A stretch of DNA of 64,000 nt from Burkholderia pseudomultivorans (GCF_902499075.1 NZ_CABVPP010000026.1:25346-89345), one strand, 5' to 3'. Positions 43,958 to 53,056 are shown, numbered from the stretch's first letter. A program made the numbers and translations. The notes: a model not told the origin generated them from the letters alone.

Positions 43958-44611
43958 TCAGTGCGTCGCGCCGATCTTCCGCGCAAGCTGGCGCGCTGCG
44001 GCGAGATGTGCGCGGAGCGCCGGCACCGTGCTCGTCGCGAACGCGCGAAGCTGCGAATCGCGCCCGTCGCGCGCCTCGGCCTCGTACACGCGAATCGCCG
44101 CCTCGTGCGCGCGCGGGCCCGCGAGCTCGAGATAGCCCGCATCGAACGCCGGTCCGCTGCGTTTGCGCAGCGCCGTGAGCGCCGGATCCACGAGCATCCG
44201 CGTCTGCACCGGCACGCCTTTGTCCGCACCGATTTGCCGCAGCGTACCCGCGATGCGTTCGTGGTCGTCGACCATCCGCTGCGCGAACGCCTTCACCTGC
44301 CGATTCGCGGAGCGATCGAGCGCGAGCCGGCTCGCCTGGACGACGGTCTTGCCGATCATCGCGGCCTTGTCGACGAATTCCGCATCGATGCCGGTCGGCC
44401 GGCGCGTCATGTCCGCTTCGTCGCGGGTCGGGCCGGGGCGCACCACGCCCGGCGCGACCTGCGTCGACGACGCGAGCGGCGTCTGTGCCTCGGCATGCGG
44501 CGACGCGCTCGACAGCGCGGCGCCGGCGACTGCCAGCAAGGCCGACGCGATCGCACGCCGCACGCGTGCGACCGGACGATGCGCGTCGTCGCGCTTATCG
44601 TCCGGCTTCAT
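43958..44611 (-). CDS. DUF4142 periplasmic/exported protein
   Basis: The 217-residue protein has a basic N-terminus and signal region (AIASALLAVAGAALSSASPHAEA) and a DUF4142 helical bundle (about 70-210: DAEFVDKAAMIGKTVVQASRLALDRSANRQVKAFAQRMVDDHERIAGTL). DUF4142 proteins have ferritin-like four-helix topology and occur in stress gene clusters; no catalysis is established. It is the last gene of the minus-strand operon headed by the hybrid kinase at 47698, separated from the upstream gene by 52 bases. Confidence 0.8.
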   Translation of the reverse strand: MKPDDKRDDAHRPVARVRRAIASALLAVAGAALSSASPHAEAQTPLASSTQVAPGVVRPGPTRDEADMTRRPTGIDAEFVDKAAMIGKTVVQASRLALDRSANRQVKAFAQRMVDDHERIAGTLRQIGADKGVPVQTRMLVDPALTALRKRSGPAFDAGYLELAGPRAHEAAIRVYEAEARDGRDSQLRAFATSTVPALRAHLAAARQLARKIGATH

Positions 44612-44663
44612 CCGGCCTCCCGGTGTCGCGAAGCGGCGGCCGACGCGCCGCAGGGCTGCGCCG

Positions 44664-45209
44664 TCATGCGGGCCGATGCGCGGACGTGAAGAAATCGGTC
44701 CACGCGCCGCGCTGCCACGCCCCTTCGACGCGCTCGACCGACAGCGCGCCGCAGGCCAGCAGCGTGCGTTGCGCGAACGTTGCCGTGCGCCGCGTCACGT
44801 GCGCGGCCAGCACGACGCCGTTCTCGCATTCGCGCAGCGCGCCGTGCCCTTCCGGCGCGTCGCCGTCCATCCGCCCGAGCGCGCCGCACAATGCGCCGAC
44901 ATAGCCGCCGACCAGCGGCACGCCGACCCACGCGAGCGGCGAATGCAGGCCGCCCAGATACAGCAGCGCGGCCCCGACCACGCCGACGATCGCGCCGACG
45001 GCCACGCCCTGCAGCGCGCCGATGCCGCCCGGCCGTGCGGCGGAATCCGCATACGCATCGCCGCCGAGCCAGAACAGCGCATGCTGTCCGGGCGGATTGA
45101 GAAAGAAGACCTTCACGTCGTCCCGATGCATGGCATGGCCGCGCAGCTGCTGCGCGCAGCGCTCCGCCTGTTCGAGCGTCGAGAAACGGCCCGCGATGAT
45201 CGTGTCCAT
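44664..45209 (-). CDS. Membrane protein with Gly-rich helix pair
   Basis: The 181-residue protein has an N-terminal soluble part (IIAGRFSTLEQAERCAQQLRGHAMHRDDVKVFFLNPPGQH, similar to the SPOR-like or DUF1269-like N-terminus), two Gly-rich hydrophobic segments (GIGALQGVAVGAIVGVVGAALLYL and VGVPLVGGYVGALCGALG) and a soluble C-terminal half. Such general-stress membrane proteins are widespread and uncharacterised. It lies in the operon between the BON protein and the DUF4142 protein. Confidence 0.75.
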   Translation of the reverse strand: MDTIIAGRFSTLEQAERCAQQLRGHAMHRDDVKVFFLNPPGQHALFWLGGDAYADSAARPGGIGALQGVAVGAIVGVVGAALLYLGGLHSPLAWVGVPLVGGYVGALCGALGRMDGDAPEGHGALRECENGVVLAAHVTRRTATFAQRTLLACGALSVERVEGAWQRGAWTDFFTSAHRPA

Positions 45210-45290
45210 GTCGAACCCTCCTGCCCGGTGCCGCGCAGGACCGCAGGGCGCGCGACGCCCGACCGGTCCGGCGCTGGTCCGCGCATCACG

Positions 45291-45665
45291 TTACTTCCGG
45301 CGTATCTGCAGCCTGTCGCGCACGCCGCGTACGCCGTCGACGTCGTGCACCACGCGGATCGCGGTTGCGCGCTGCCGTTCGTCGGGCACACTGCCCGTCA
45401 ACTCGGCCACGCGGCCGTGGACCTGCACGTCGATGTCGCCGGACGCGAGGCCGCGCTCCGCGACGAGCGCCGCCCGGACCCGGGAGGCGAGCGTCGCATC
45501 GCGAATCTGGCCGCCGACGGCCGACGCCTGGCTCGCGAGCTTCGCACCGGCGCCCTCCTCGGCCGATGCGTGGCGAGGCATGGCGACCCCTGCACACGAC
45601 AGCATCAGTATGCTCGCGATCGCCGCGACCGGCGCGCGCCTGCGAGTGTTTTCCGTTCGCTTCAT
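45291..45665 (-). CDS. BON-domain periplasmic protein
   Basis: The 124-residue protein has a signal peptide (VAAIASILMLSCAGVAMPRHASA) and one BON domain (about 50-120: IRDATLASRVRAALVAERGLASGDIDVQVHGRVAELTGSVPDERQRATAIRVVHDVDGVRGVRDRL). BON domains (OsmY-type) bind phospholipid and are induced by envelope stress. ATG 45665 follows the hybrid kinase stop by 53 bases in the same operon, so it is a likely output of the same sigma-54 promoter. Confidence 0.85.
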   Translation of the reverse strand: MKRTENTRRRAPVAAIASILMLSCAGVAMPRHASAEEGAGAKLASQASAVGGQIRDATLASRVRAALVAERGLASGDIDVQVHGRVAELTGSVPDERQRATAIRVVHDVDGVRGVRDRLQIRRK

Positions 45666-45718
45666 CGTGCCTCCTTTGCCGGGCCGCGTGCGCCGCCGGC
45701 GCGTTGCGCACCGGCGCA

Positions 45719-47698
45719 TCACCGGCGGGGTCCGGCTCCGTCGCTGCCGTCTTTCGCGCGGTCGGGCGCGACGTCGACGATCACGCTTGCCAGCGTCGGC
45801 ATGTCGACCGGCTTGCACAGATACGCGTCGAAACCGGCCGCCATCACGCGGTTGCGATCCGCGATGCCCGCGTGCGCGGTGACCGCGACGACCGGCAGGC
45901 GTCCGCCGCCGTCCGGCAGATGGCGGATGCGGTCGAGCAGCCAGTAGCCGTCGCCGTCCGGCATCGCGAGATCCGACAGCACGACGGTCGGCGGATCGCG
46001 TTCGACCACGTCCAGCGCGTCATGCCCCGACCGCGCGGTCGACACCTTCGCGCCGAGCGTTTCCAGCGCCGCGGCCACGCTCGCGCGCGTCGTCGCATCG
46101 TCGTCGACGACGAGCACGCGCTGACGATCGAGCGCGACGGCCGGGAGTTCGCCGCCCGCGCGGGCCGATCGCGCGACGGGATCGTCATGGTCCCAGCCGG
46201 CGGGCAGCGTGACCGTGACCGTCGTGCCGTGCCCGATGCCGTCGCTACTTGCCGCCACCGCGCCGCCGTGGAGCTGCGCGATGTTGCGCACGATCGACAG
46301 GCCGAGGCCGAGCCCGCGCTGCGGCGACGCGGGCGCATTGCCGGAACGGCTGAACGTATCGAACAGATGCGGCAGGTATTCGGACGCGATGCCTTGCCCG
46401 GTGTCGGCCACCGACAATCGCACGGTGGCGCCCGCGCGAGTGAGTCCCACCGTGATGCGTCCGCCCGACGGCGTGAACTTGATCGCGTTCGACAGCAGGT
46501 TCGACAGCACCTGCCGCAACCGCTCGGCATCGGCGGAAATCAGGCAGCTCGACATCGCGCATTCGGTGGTCAGCACGACGCCTTGCGCCTGCGCGGTCGC
46601 GCCGAGTTCGCGCGTGGCGTCGCGCACGATGCGCACCAGATCGACCGGTACGCGCTCCAGGCGCAGCCTGCCCGTCGCGAGCGACGACGCGTCGAGCAGG
46701 TCGGCGACCATGTGCGACAGCGACCGTGCACTGCGGTCGATCGCGTCGACCGCCTGGTGCGCGAAACCCTGGCCGTCGACGCTGCGCAATACCTCGACCC
46801 ATCCGTAGATCACGTTGAGCGGCGTGCGCAGCTCGTGCGACACCGTCGCCAGCAGTTCGTCCTTCAGCCGGTTCGACGTGTCGGCCTGCTCGCGCGCGTC
46901 GCGCGCGCCGCGCAGCGAACGCAGCGAGCGCCGCTCGTCGTGACGGCGTTCGCGCGCTTCGCGCAGCGTCATCGACAGCCCGTCGCAGCGCCCGCTCGCG
47001 TCGACGATCGGCGACGCGGAGACGGTCGCGCGAAAGCGCCGGCCGTCGTGCCGCACGCACAGCACGTCGAGCGGCCCGAACGGCGTGCGCACGTCCGCAA
47101 ACGACGCGGGCGCCGGATGGCGCCGCAGCCAGCGCGGCACGATCAGCGCGGTCACGTCGCGGCCGATCATCGTGTCCGCATCGGCGCCGAAGATGCAGTT
47201 CGCGGCGGGGTTCCAGCTCGTGATCCGCCGCTCGACATCGACGCCCACGATCGCGTCGGGCGACGCGTCGACCACGCGGCGCAGCAGCGTGTCGTCCGGC
47301 GGCTGCACCGCGGGCGCCGGTTCGTGACGCGCGGCGTGCGCCGCGTCGTCGTCACCGACGTCGTCGTTCGCAAACAGCGGCTTCACGGCCGTCACCAGCA
47401 CGCATTCGACAAAGCTGATCGCGACGAATGCGCCGGCCTGCGCGAGCAGCACCGACAGCGTCGCGTCGCGCCACCACAGCACGCCGATCACCGCCGCGCT
47501 CGCGACGGTCGCGACAAGGCCGCCGACGAACGAGGTCAGCCACGCGGCGGCAGCGACACCGGCATAGAAAGGCAGCGGCGCGAATGGCGCATGCATGCCG
47601 ACGAGGCGAATCGCCCACGCCTGGAGCGCGGACGCCAGCCCGACGGCGAGCACGACCCATGCGCCCTGCCGGAACAGCTCACGGGTGATGGTCCTCAT
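45719..47698 (-). CDS. Hybrid sensor histidine kinase with C-terminal receiver
   Basis: The 659-residue protein has four N-terminal membrane helices (about 10-110, DUF4118/KdpD-like: FAPLPFYAGVAAAAWLTSFVGGLVATVASAAVIGVLWW), a PAS domain (about 145-260: DASPDAIVGVDVERRITSWNPAA), a HisKA domain with the phosphoacceptor in VSHELRTPLNVI, an HATPase with LSNAIKFTP, DTGQGI and GLGLGLSIVR, and a receiver domain with the acceptor Asp in VVLSDLAMPDGDG and Lys in YLCKPV. ATG 47698 has AAGGAAG. It heads the BON/DUF4142 operon and diverges from a sigma-54 activator; a sigma-54-type promoter at 47796-47809 precedes it. The signal is unknown. Confidence 0.87.
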   Translation of the reverse strand: MRTITRELFRQGAWVVLAVGLASALQAWAIRLVGMHAPFAPLPFYAGVAAAAWLTSFVGGLVATVASAAVIGVLWWRDATLSVLLAQAGAFVAISFVECVLVTAVKPLFANDDVGDDDAAHAARHEPAPAVQPPDDTLLRRVVDASPDAIVGVDVERRITSWNPAANCIFGADADTMIGRDVTALIVPRWLRRHPAPASFADVRTPFGPLDVLCVRHDGRRFRATVSASPIVDASGRCDGLSMTLREARERRHDERRSLRSLRGARDAREQADTSNRLKDELLATVSHELRTPLNVIYGWVEVLRSVDGQGFAHQAVDAIDRSARSLSHMVADLLDASSLATGRLRLERVPVDLVRIVRDATRELGATAQAQGVVLTTECAMSSCLISADAERLRQVLSNLLSNAIKFTPSGGRITVGLTRAGATVRLSVADTGQGIASEYLPHLFDTFSRSGNAPASPQRGLGLGLSIVRNIAQLHGGAVAASSDGIGHGTTVTVTLPAGWDHDDPVARSARAGGELPAVALDRQRVLVVDDDATTRASVAAALETLGAKVSTARSGHDALDVVERDPPTVVLSDLAMPDGDGYWLLDRIRHLPDGGGRLPVVAVTAHAGIADRNRVMAAGFDAYLCKPVDMPTLASVIVDVAPDRAKDGSDGAGPRR

Positions 47699-48190
47699 TG
47701 CTTCCTTGCGTCGCACCGGCTCCCAGTACACGGCGGCCTGCCGTCCGGGCAATCCGGCATGCCGTCGGGCGTGCCGGGCGAGCGAACAGCCGCGAGCAAG
47801 CGACGTACCCGTCGCGGCCGCGACGCTGGAACCCGGCGGCGGCCGCGACGGTTTCGCACGCCCTGCGCGCCGGCCGGCATCGGCGCGCGGCAGCCGGCCG
47901 GCGAATTTCGCCCCGCGCCGGGCCGCAAGCGTGCGACCGATGCCACGCCGAAGCACCTCGTCCGGGCATGCCGTCTGTTTTTTCAGTCGCCGTCTGTAAA
48001 AAGGCACCGACGCTCGGTGGACGGAACCGGCGCACCGCGCGACGGATCGATCGACGTGCGCTGTCGCCGTGGCCGCCCACATTGGAAATTTCTATTTCGC
48101 GGCACCTTCACGGTCCTTGCACGGTCGACAGTAAATATTGCAACGACTGAACCGCGCGACGCCGATTTTCAAATCGGCCCGCTGATACCG
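47699..48190. other. Divergent intergenic region between kinase and sigma-54 activator
   Basis: These 492 bases hold the sigma-54-type site for the kinase operon (47796-47809) and a direct repeat GCCGTCTGT near 47969 and 47986. A second GG-N10-GC match at 47925-47938 is weaker and not called. No gene is seen. The AT-rich end 48095-48190 probably contains the activator promoter. Confidence 0.5.
47796..47809 (-). promoter_or_regulatory. Sigma-54-type promoter for the kinase-BON-DUF4142 operon
   Basis: Minus strand: GGTACGTCGCTTGC, sharing the ACGTCGCTTGC core with the site at 41807; GG and GC are ten bases apart, about 98 bases before ATG 47698. Confidence 0.62.
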
Positions 48191-49168
48191 ATGAGTGAAC
48201 CCACCCACCGGCCGAGGCAACGCGCAGACGAACGCCGGCTGTCCGGCCGCTCCGTCGCGATGCGCACGCTGCTCGGCCGTATCGAGAAAATCGCCCCGAC
48301 CCGCGCCAACGTGATGATTGCCGGCGAAAGCGGGGTCGGCAAGGATATCGTCGCACGCCGGCTGCACGATCTCAGCGCGCGTCGCGACGGCCCGTTCGTG
48401 CCGGTCAATTGCGGCGCGATTCCGCCCGACATCGCGGAATCGCATCTGTTCGGCCACGAAAAAGGCAGTTTCACGGGCGCGGTCGCGCAGCACACGGGCC
48501 TCTTCGAGGCGGCCCGCGGCGGCACGCTGCTGCTCGACGAGATCGCCGAAATGCCGGCCGCGCTGCAGGTGAAGCTGCTGCGCGCGATCGAATCGAATGC
48601 GATCGTCCGCGTCGGCGGCACCGAGTCGATTCCGCTCGACGTGCGCATCGTGTCGGCGACGCGCCACAATCCGGCCGAAGCCGTGCGCGACGGCCGGCTG
48701 CGCGAAGACCTGTTCTACCGGCTCGCGGTCTTCGCGCTGTATGTGCCGCCGCTGCGGCAGCGCGACGCCGATGTCGAGACGATCGCGCACGAATTCGTCG
48801 CGACGCTCAATGCGCGGCACCGCTCGCACAAGCGGCTGACCGACGCGGCGATCGCCGCGCTGCGCGCATACTCGTGGCCGGGCAACGTGCGCGAACTGCA
48901 CAACACGATCGAGCGCGCGTACATCCTTGCGGACGATGGGATCGACGTCGCGCTGCCGAAGCAGCCGCTGCCGCCGGACCTGACGCGCGACGACGCGATG
49001 TCGCTGCCGCTCGGCGCGACGCTGCACCATGCGCAGCAACGCTTCATCGCGGCCACGCTGCGCCACTTCGACGGCAACAAGCCGCGCGCCGCGAAGGCGC
49101 TCGGGATCAGCCTGAAGACGCTGTACAACCGGCTCGCGCTGATGCGCGGCGACACCGGCCGCTCCTGA
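48191..49168 (+). CDS. Sigma-54-dependent activator without receiver domain
   Basis: The 325-residue enhancer-binding protein begins almost directly with the AAA+ domain (about residues 20-250): Walker A GESGVGKD, the sigma-54 contact loop GSFTGA (variant of GAFTGA), Walker B GGTLLLDEIAEM and the R-finger region LREDLFYRLAVF. A Fis-type helix-turn-helix at the end (GNKPRAAKALGISLKTLYNRL) binds DNA. There is no receiver, GAF or PAS domain, so it is constitutively competent or controlled by a separate protein. It diverges from the hybrid kinase, and sigma-54-type promoters lie around it, making it the likely activator of this gene block. Confidence 0.9.
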   Translation: MSEPTHRPRQRADERRLSGRSVAMRTLLGRIEKIAPTRANVMIAGESGVGKDIVARRLHDLSARRDGPFVPVNCGAIPPDIAESHLFGHEKGSFTGAVAQHTGLFEAARGGTLLLDEIAEMPAALQVKLLRAIESNAIVRVGGTESIPLDVRIVSATRHNPAEAVRDGRLREDLFYRLAVFALYVPPLRQRDADVETIAHEFVATLNARHRSHKRLTDAAIAALRAYSWPGNVRELHNTIERAYILADDGIDVALPKQPLPPDLTRDDAMSLPLGATLHHAQQRFIAATLRHFDGNKPRAAKALGISLKTLYNRLALMRGDTGRS

Positions 49169-49210
49169 TCCTGAGCCAACGCGCCGCGCGCGGCCGGCAT
49201 GCGGGCCGCG

Positions 49211-51010
49211 TCACGCGACCTTGAACTGCCCGACCGTCGATGCGAGCGCATTCGCCTGCGTCTGCAGCGCGGACGCCGCCGCGGTCGACTGTTCGACGAG
49301 TGCCGCGTTCTGCTGCACCATCTCGTCGAGCTGCGTGACCGCGCGATTCACTTCCTGGATGCCGCGCGTCTGCTCGTTCGCCGCATGCGTGATCTCGGAG
49401 ATGATGGTCGTCACGTTCGTCACGTTCGACACGATCTCGCGCATCGTCTCGCCGGCCTGACGCACCTGTCCCGACCCCGCCGACACGCTCTCGACCGTCG
49501 ACTCGACCAGCACCTTCACCTCGCGCGCGGCCTGCGCGCTGCGCTGCGCGAGACTGCGGACTTCCTGCGCGACCACCGCGAAGCCGCGGCCCTGCTCGCC
49601 GGCGCGCGCGGCTTCGACGGCCGCGTTCAGCGCGAGGATATTGGTCTGGAACGCGATACCGTCGATCACGCCGATGATGTCGCCGATCCGGCCCGACGCT
49701 TCCTCGATCTTCGCCATCGTCGCGACGACGTCCGACACCACTGCGCCGCCGTGCGACGCGATCCGCGACGCAGCCGCCGCGCGCTCGTCGGCCTGCCCAG
49801 CCGCGGCCGCCGACTGGCCGACCGTCGCGGTGATCTCCTCCATCGACGCGGCCGTTTCCTCGAGGCTCGCGGCGGCCGATTCGGTGCGCGACGACAGGTC
49901 GACGTTGCCGGCCGCGATTTCGTTCGCGGCCGTGCGCACCGATTCGCTCGCGTCGCGGATCTGGCGCATCACGTCGTTCAGCTTGTCGACGAAACTGTTG
50001 AACGAGCGTGCGATGTCGGCTACTTCGTCGCGGCCTTCGGCCGGCAGGCGCTGCGTGAGATCGCCCGCGCCCGAGCCGATCGCGGCCATCGCCTGGCGCA
50101 CCTGCGACAGGCGGCGGAACGCGGTCGCCGTGATCGCGCCGACGATCAGCGACGCGACGCCGACGATCACGATCATCGTGATCAGCGACGCGGTCAGCAG
50201 CGAGCGCATCCCGGCCGTCGCGTCCGACTTGTCGAGCGCGACCAGCGCGTACCAGTCGGTGCCCGGCACCGGCTGCGCGCGCACCAGCTTCGCGTCGCCG
50301 CCGACGTGCACCTCGACCGGCGCGCTCGCGCCCGCCAGCGACGCGGGGCTGATGCCGCCGAGTTCCGGCGACACGTCGGCGACCGGCTTCAGCGTGAGCT
50401 TGGCATCCGGGTGCGCGACCACGTGGCCGCTGCTGTCGATCAACATCCCGAAGCTGGCCGGCGTCGGGTGGATCGACTTCACGTTCGCGATCACGCTGTC
50501 CATCGCGACGTCCGCGGCCACCACGCCCTTCAGCGCGCCGTCGCGCAGGATCGGCACCGCGAACGTGACCACCAGGTTGCCCGTGCCGGCGTCGACGTAC
50601 GGCGGCGTGACCACCGGCTTGCCGGCCTGCGCGGCCTGCCGGTACCACGGGCGGCCGGTCGGATCGTAGTCGGCCGGAATGCCGGTCGGATCGGAGAAAT
50701 GGAACACCTTGTCCGCGTAGCCGGCGTAGACGTTCGTGAAGCCGCCGGCCGCCGCCATCTGCTTGAACACCGGCAGCGGATCGGGCGACAACGCGGCGTC
50801 CTGCAGCGACGCGACCATCCGGCTCTTGGTCGCGACCCAGTCCGCGATCCCGACCACGTGGCCGCTCGCGACCGAGGTCAGGTTCCGGTCGATCGCGTCG
50901 TCGTTGTACGAGCGCGCGATGAAATAGTTGATCAGCGTGGTGGCGACGAGCGCAAAGACGACGATGGCGACGCACGCGGCGAGGATGCGTGCGCGGATGG
51001 ACGAGAACAT
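49211..51010 (-). CDS. Methyl-accepting chemotaxis protein with dCache sensor
   Basis: The 599-residue transmembrane receptor has TM1 at about 8-28, a periplasmic dCache_1 domain (about 35-280, with [22 protein letters not shown] and a [11 protein letters not shown] motif seen in amino-acid-type sensors), TM2 at about 285-307, HAMP, and a signalling domain with the conserved hairpin tip [35 protein letters not shown]. It ends in QFKVA without a CheR/CheB-docking pentapeptide. It modulates CheA activity. The DPTGRPWY and [11 protein letters not shown] patterns suggest a small organic ligand, which cannot be named. Confidence 0.92.
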   Translation of the reverse strand: MFSSIRARILAACVAIVVFALVATTLINYFIARSYNDDAIDRNLTSVASGHVVGIADWVATKSRMVASLQDAALSPDPLPVFKQMAAAGGFTNVYAGYADKVFHFSDPTGIPADYDPTGRPWYRQAAQAGKPVVTPPYVDAGTGNLVVTFAVPILRDGALKGVVAADVAMDSVIANVKSIHPTPASFGMLIDSSGHVVAHPDAKLTLKPVADVSPELGGISPASLAGASAPVEVHVGGDAKLVRAQPVPGTDWYALVALDKSDATAGMRSLLTASLITMIVIVGVASLIVGAITATAFRRLSQVRQAMAAIGSGAGDLTQRLPAEGRDEVADIARSFNSFVDKLNDVMRQIRDASESVRTAANEIAAGNVDLSSRTESAAASLEETAASMEEITATVGQSAAAAGQADERAAAASRIASHGGAVVSDVVATMAKIEEASGRIGDIIGVIDGIAFQTNILALNAAVEAARAGEQGRGFAVVAQEVRSLAQRSAQAAREVKVLVESTVESVSAGSGQVRQAGETMREIVSNVTNVTTIISEITHAANEQTRGIQEVNRAVTQLDEMVQQNAALVEQSTAAASALQTQANALASTVGQFKVA

Positions 51011-51133
51011 GGCAACGACTCGGTAAGGGAGCGTGAGCGCCCGGTGGACGGATTCACCGGGTAAACGGCAGCGCCGTCATTTACTTGAGGGTCGTGCCAA
51101 TAAATCGACGAACCGCGCGAAGCGGCGCGTCCG

Positions 51134-52120
51134 TCACCGCATCGTCAGCACCGCCGCGCCCGACAGGCGGCCGGCGCGCAGGTCGTCGAGCGCGCGATTC
51201 GCGTCCGCGAGCGCGTAGCGCGTCGCCTCGATCTCGAGCGGGATCCGGCCGGCGAGCGCCATGAACGCTTCGCCGTCCGCGCGCGTCAGGTTCGCGACCG
51301 ACAGCAGCCGGCGCTCTTCCCACAACAGTGCATACGGAAACGACGGGATGTCCGACATGTGGATGCCGCCGCATACGACGCTGCCGCCCTTCACGACCGC
51401 CGCCAGCGCGAGCGGCACCAGCGCGCCGACCGGCGCGAAGATCAGCGCGGCGTCCAGCGGTTCGGGCGCCGGCTGGTCGCTGCCGCCGGCCCAGTTGGCG
51501 CCGAGCCGCAGCGCCAGCTGTTGCGCGGCCGTATCGCCCGGTCGCGTGAACGCGTGGACATGGCGCCCTTCGTGCCGCGCGACCTGCGCGACGATATGCG
51601 CGGCCGCGCCGAAGCCGTACAGACCGATCCGCTGCGCGTTGCCTGCCAGCGTCAGCGTGCGGTAGCCGATCAGCCCCGCGCACAGCAGCGGCGCCGCGTG
51701 CACGTCGTCATAGCCCGGCGGCACGCGCAGGCAATAGCTGGCGTCGGCGACCGTGCGCTCCGCATAACCGCCGTCGATCGTATAACCGGTGAAGCCCGGC
51801 GCGTCGCACAGGTTCTCGCGGCCCGCCGCGCAAAACGCGCAGCGCCCGCAGGTATGGCCGAGCCACGGCACGCCGACGCGCTCGCCGAGCGCGAATCCGT
51901 GCACGCCATCGCCGAGCGCGGCGACGGTGCCGACGATTTCGTGCCCGGGAATCACCGGGCGTTTCGGTTCGGTCAGATCGCCGTCGACCACATGCAGGTC
52001 GGTGCGGCATACGCCGCACGCATGCACGTCGATCAGGATCTGGCCCTGACGGGGCGACGGATCGGGCAGTTCGCGCAGCGTCAGCGCCGGCGAGCGCCCG
52101 TCATAGACCTGCGCTCGCAC
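51134..52120 (-). CDS. Zinc-dependent alcohol dehydrogenase
   Basis: A 328-residue medium-chain dehydrogenase with the catalytic zinc site (ACGVCRTDLH, PGHEIVG) and the full structural zinc cluster (CGRCAFCAAGRENLC), plus a shortened Rossmann motif (GLYGFGAAAHIVAQVAR). It is of the class annotated as zinc-containing alcohol dehydrogenase in low-oxygen gene clusters of Burkholderia. The start is GTG 52120, inside the end of the upstream DUF3562-like gene, so the two are one operon. An FNR-type site lies further upstream. The substrate alcohol or aldehyde is unknown. Confidence 0.87.
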   Translation of the reverse strand: MRAQVYDGRSPALTLRELPDPSPRQGQILIDVHACGVCRTDLHVVDGDLTEPKRPVIPGHEIVGTVAALGDGVHGFALGERVGVPWLGHTCGRCAFCAAGRENLCDAPGFTGYTIDGGYAERTVADASYCLRVPPGYDDVHAAPLLCAGLIGYRTLTLAGNAQRIGLYGFGAAAHIVAQVARHEGRHVHAFTRPGDTAAQQLALRLGANWAGGSDQPAPEPLDAALIFAPVGALVPLALAAVVKGGSVVCGGIHMSDIPSFPYALLWEERRLLSVANLTRADGEAFMALAGRIPLEIEATRYALADANRALDDLRAGRLSGAAVLTMR

Positions 52121-52358
52121 GGGAACCGGATTCGTCCGGTCGCGAGGCGCCCGGCGATGGGTCGCGGTCGGCCTCGGCCTGCTGCCGCATCCGGTCGCGC
52201 AGATGCCGGATCGCGAACACGTGGATGTAATCGTGCACGCGTGCGCCGTCCGACAGCACGCGTACTTCGTCGTCGAGCATCGCGCGCAGCTGTTCCGCGC
52301 CGATCTCGCGCCGTTCGGCGACTTCCTTCAGTGAATCGAGCAAATTGTCCTGTGCCAT
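52101..52358 (-). CDS. Small DUF3562-like protein
   Basis: An 85-residue soluble protein with NLLDSLKEVAERREIGAEQLRAMLDDEVRVLSDGARVHDYIHVFAIRHLRDRMRQQ, resembling the DUF3562 family found in stress clusters of beta-proteobacteria; recollection of the family rather than a search supports the name. ATG 52358 has AGGAGT at eight bases. Its 3' end overlaps the alcohol dehydrogenase start by 20 bases. A near-consensus FNR box (52454-52467) lies about 100 bases upstream. Confidence 0.7.
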   Translation of the reverse strand: MAQDNLLDSLKEVAERREIGAEQLRAMLDDEVRVLSDGARVHDYIHVFAIRHLRDRMRQQAEADRDPSPGASRPDESGSRASAGL

Positions 52359-52453
52359 CGACGGACTCCTGACGGTCGAAGTAACGAAACGGGACTGCAA
52401 CTGGAAGCTTAACGCGTTGGACGAGATGCGGCAGGCGGTGCGCCGCTGCCTGT

Positions 52454-52467
52454 TTGAGTGACATCAA
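52454..52467. promoter_or_regulatory. FNR/ANR-type box before the DUF3562-like/ADH operon
   Basis: TTGAG-TGAC-ATCAA has one mismatch to TTGAT-N4-ATCAA. The site is palindromic; for the minus operon a good -10 at the class II distance is not clear, so this is the weakest of the four boxes. Confidence 0.45.
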
Positions 52468-52598
52468 CGAGAGACGGCGCGATGCCGACCCCGGCCCGCT
52501 GACGGGCGGATTGCACTGGGTTCGCGGCGGGAGCCGCACGCGAACGATACCGGCATGTCGCGCCACCCCGGGGCGCGCCGCGGCCGCGATGCACGGGC

Positions 52599-52612
52599 TT
52601 GATGCGTGTCAA
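52599..52612 (+). promoter_or_regulatory. FNR/ANR-type box before the small cytochrome c gene
   Basis: TTGAT-GCGT-GTCAA has one mismatch to the consensus. A -10-like TTAGAC (52634-52639) is centred 31 bp downstream, as in class II FNR promoters. The predicted start point near 52647 lies before GTG 52672 and its ribosome site. Confidence 0.68.
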
Positions 52613-52671
52613 CGGACCTGCGTAACGCGCAACTTAGACTGGTCGAAATGACTCGTCAAGGGACGCGCCTC

Positions 52672-53016
52672 GTGAATCGCCCGCTCTGGAATGCTGCCGC
52701 GTGCGCGGCCGTCGCGCTGGTGTGCGTCGCACGGCCCGCGGCGGCCGAACGGATCGCCGAACCGACCGAGCTCGTGGATCGGCAGCACTGCATGTTCTGT
52801 CACACGCCCGATCGCGCGTTTCTTGCGCCGGCCTTTCACGACATCGCCGGCCGCTACCGCGACGTTCCCGGCGCGCGGGCGATGCTTGTCGACAAGCTGC
52901 GGCACGGCGGCACCGCGCATTGGGGCGACCAGGAGATGCCGCTCGCGCCCGAGCGCGGCGGACCGCTGTCCGACGAAGATGCGCAGCGGCTCGTCGACTG
53001 GGTCATGTCCCAATAA
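52672..53016 (+). CDS. Small periplasmic cytochrome c
   Basis: The 114-residue protein has a signal peptide (NRPLWNAAACAAVALVCVARPAAA), one haem site CMFCH and the distal methionine in a QEMPLAP context; it is a cytochrome c551/c5-like electron carrier. GTG 52672 is preferred: AAGGGAC stands about eight bases upstream, the signal peptide then begins normally, and an FNR-type promoter places the transcript start near 52647, which would leave the in-frame ATG at 52648 almost leaderless. It is probably oxygen-limitation controlled. Confidence 0.82.
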   Translation: MNRPLWNAAACAAVALVCVARPAAAERIAEPTELVDRQHCMFCHTPDRAFLAPAFHDIAGRYRDVPGARAMLVDKLRHGGTAHWGDQEMPLAPERGGPLSDEDAQRLVDWVMSQ

Positions 53017-53056
53017 CCGTCGCGCCGCGCAACGCCGTTCCCGTCCGGAGTCCGCC

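Noticed and set aside
47925-47938. GGTCGCACGCTTGC on the minus strand as another sigma-54 promoter
   Set aside because: It has the spacing but not the CACG following GG, and a better site lies closer to the kinase gene.
45365-48190. Long plus-strand open frame opposite the kinase operon, continuous with the sigma-54 activator
   Set aside because: It is Arg-rich antisense of the kinase and BON genes. The activator starts at 48191 with a normal N-terminus.
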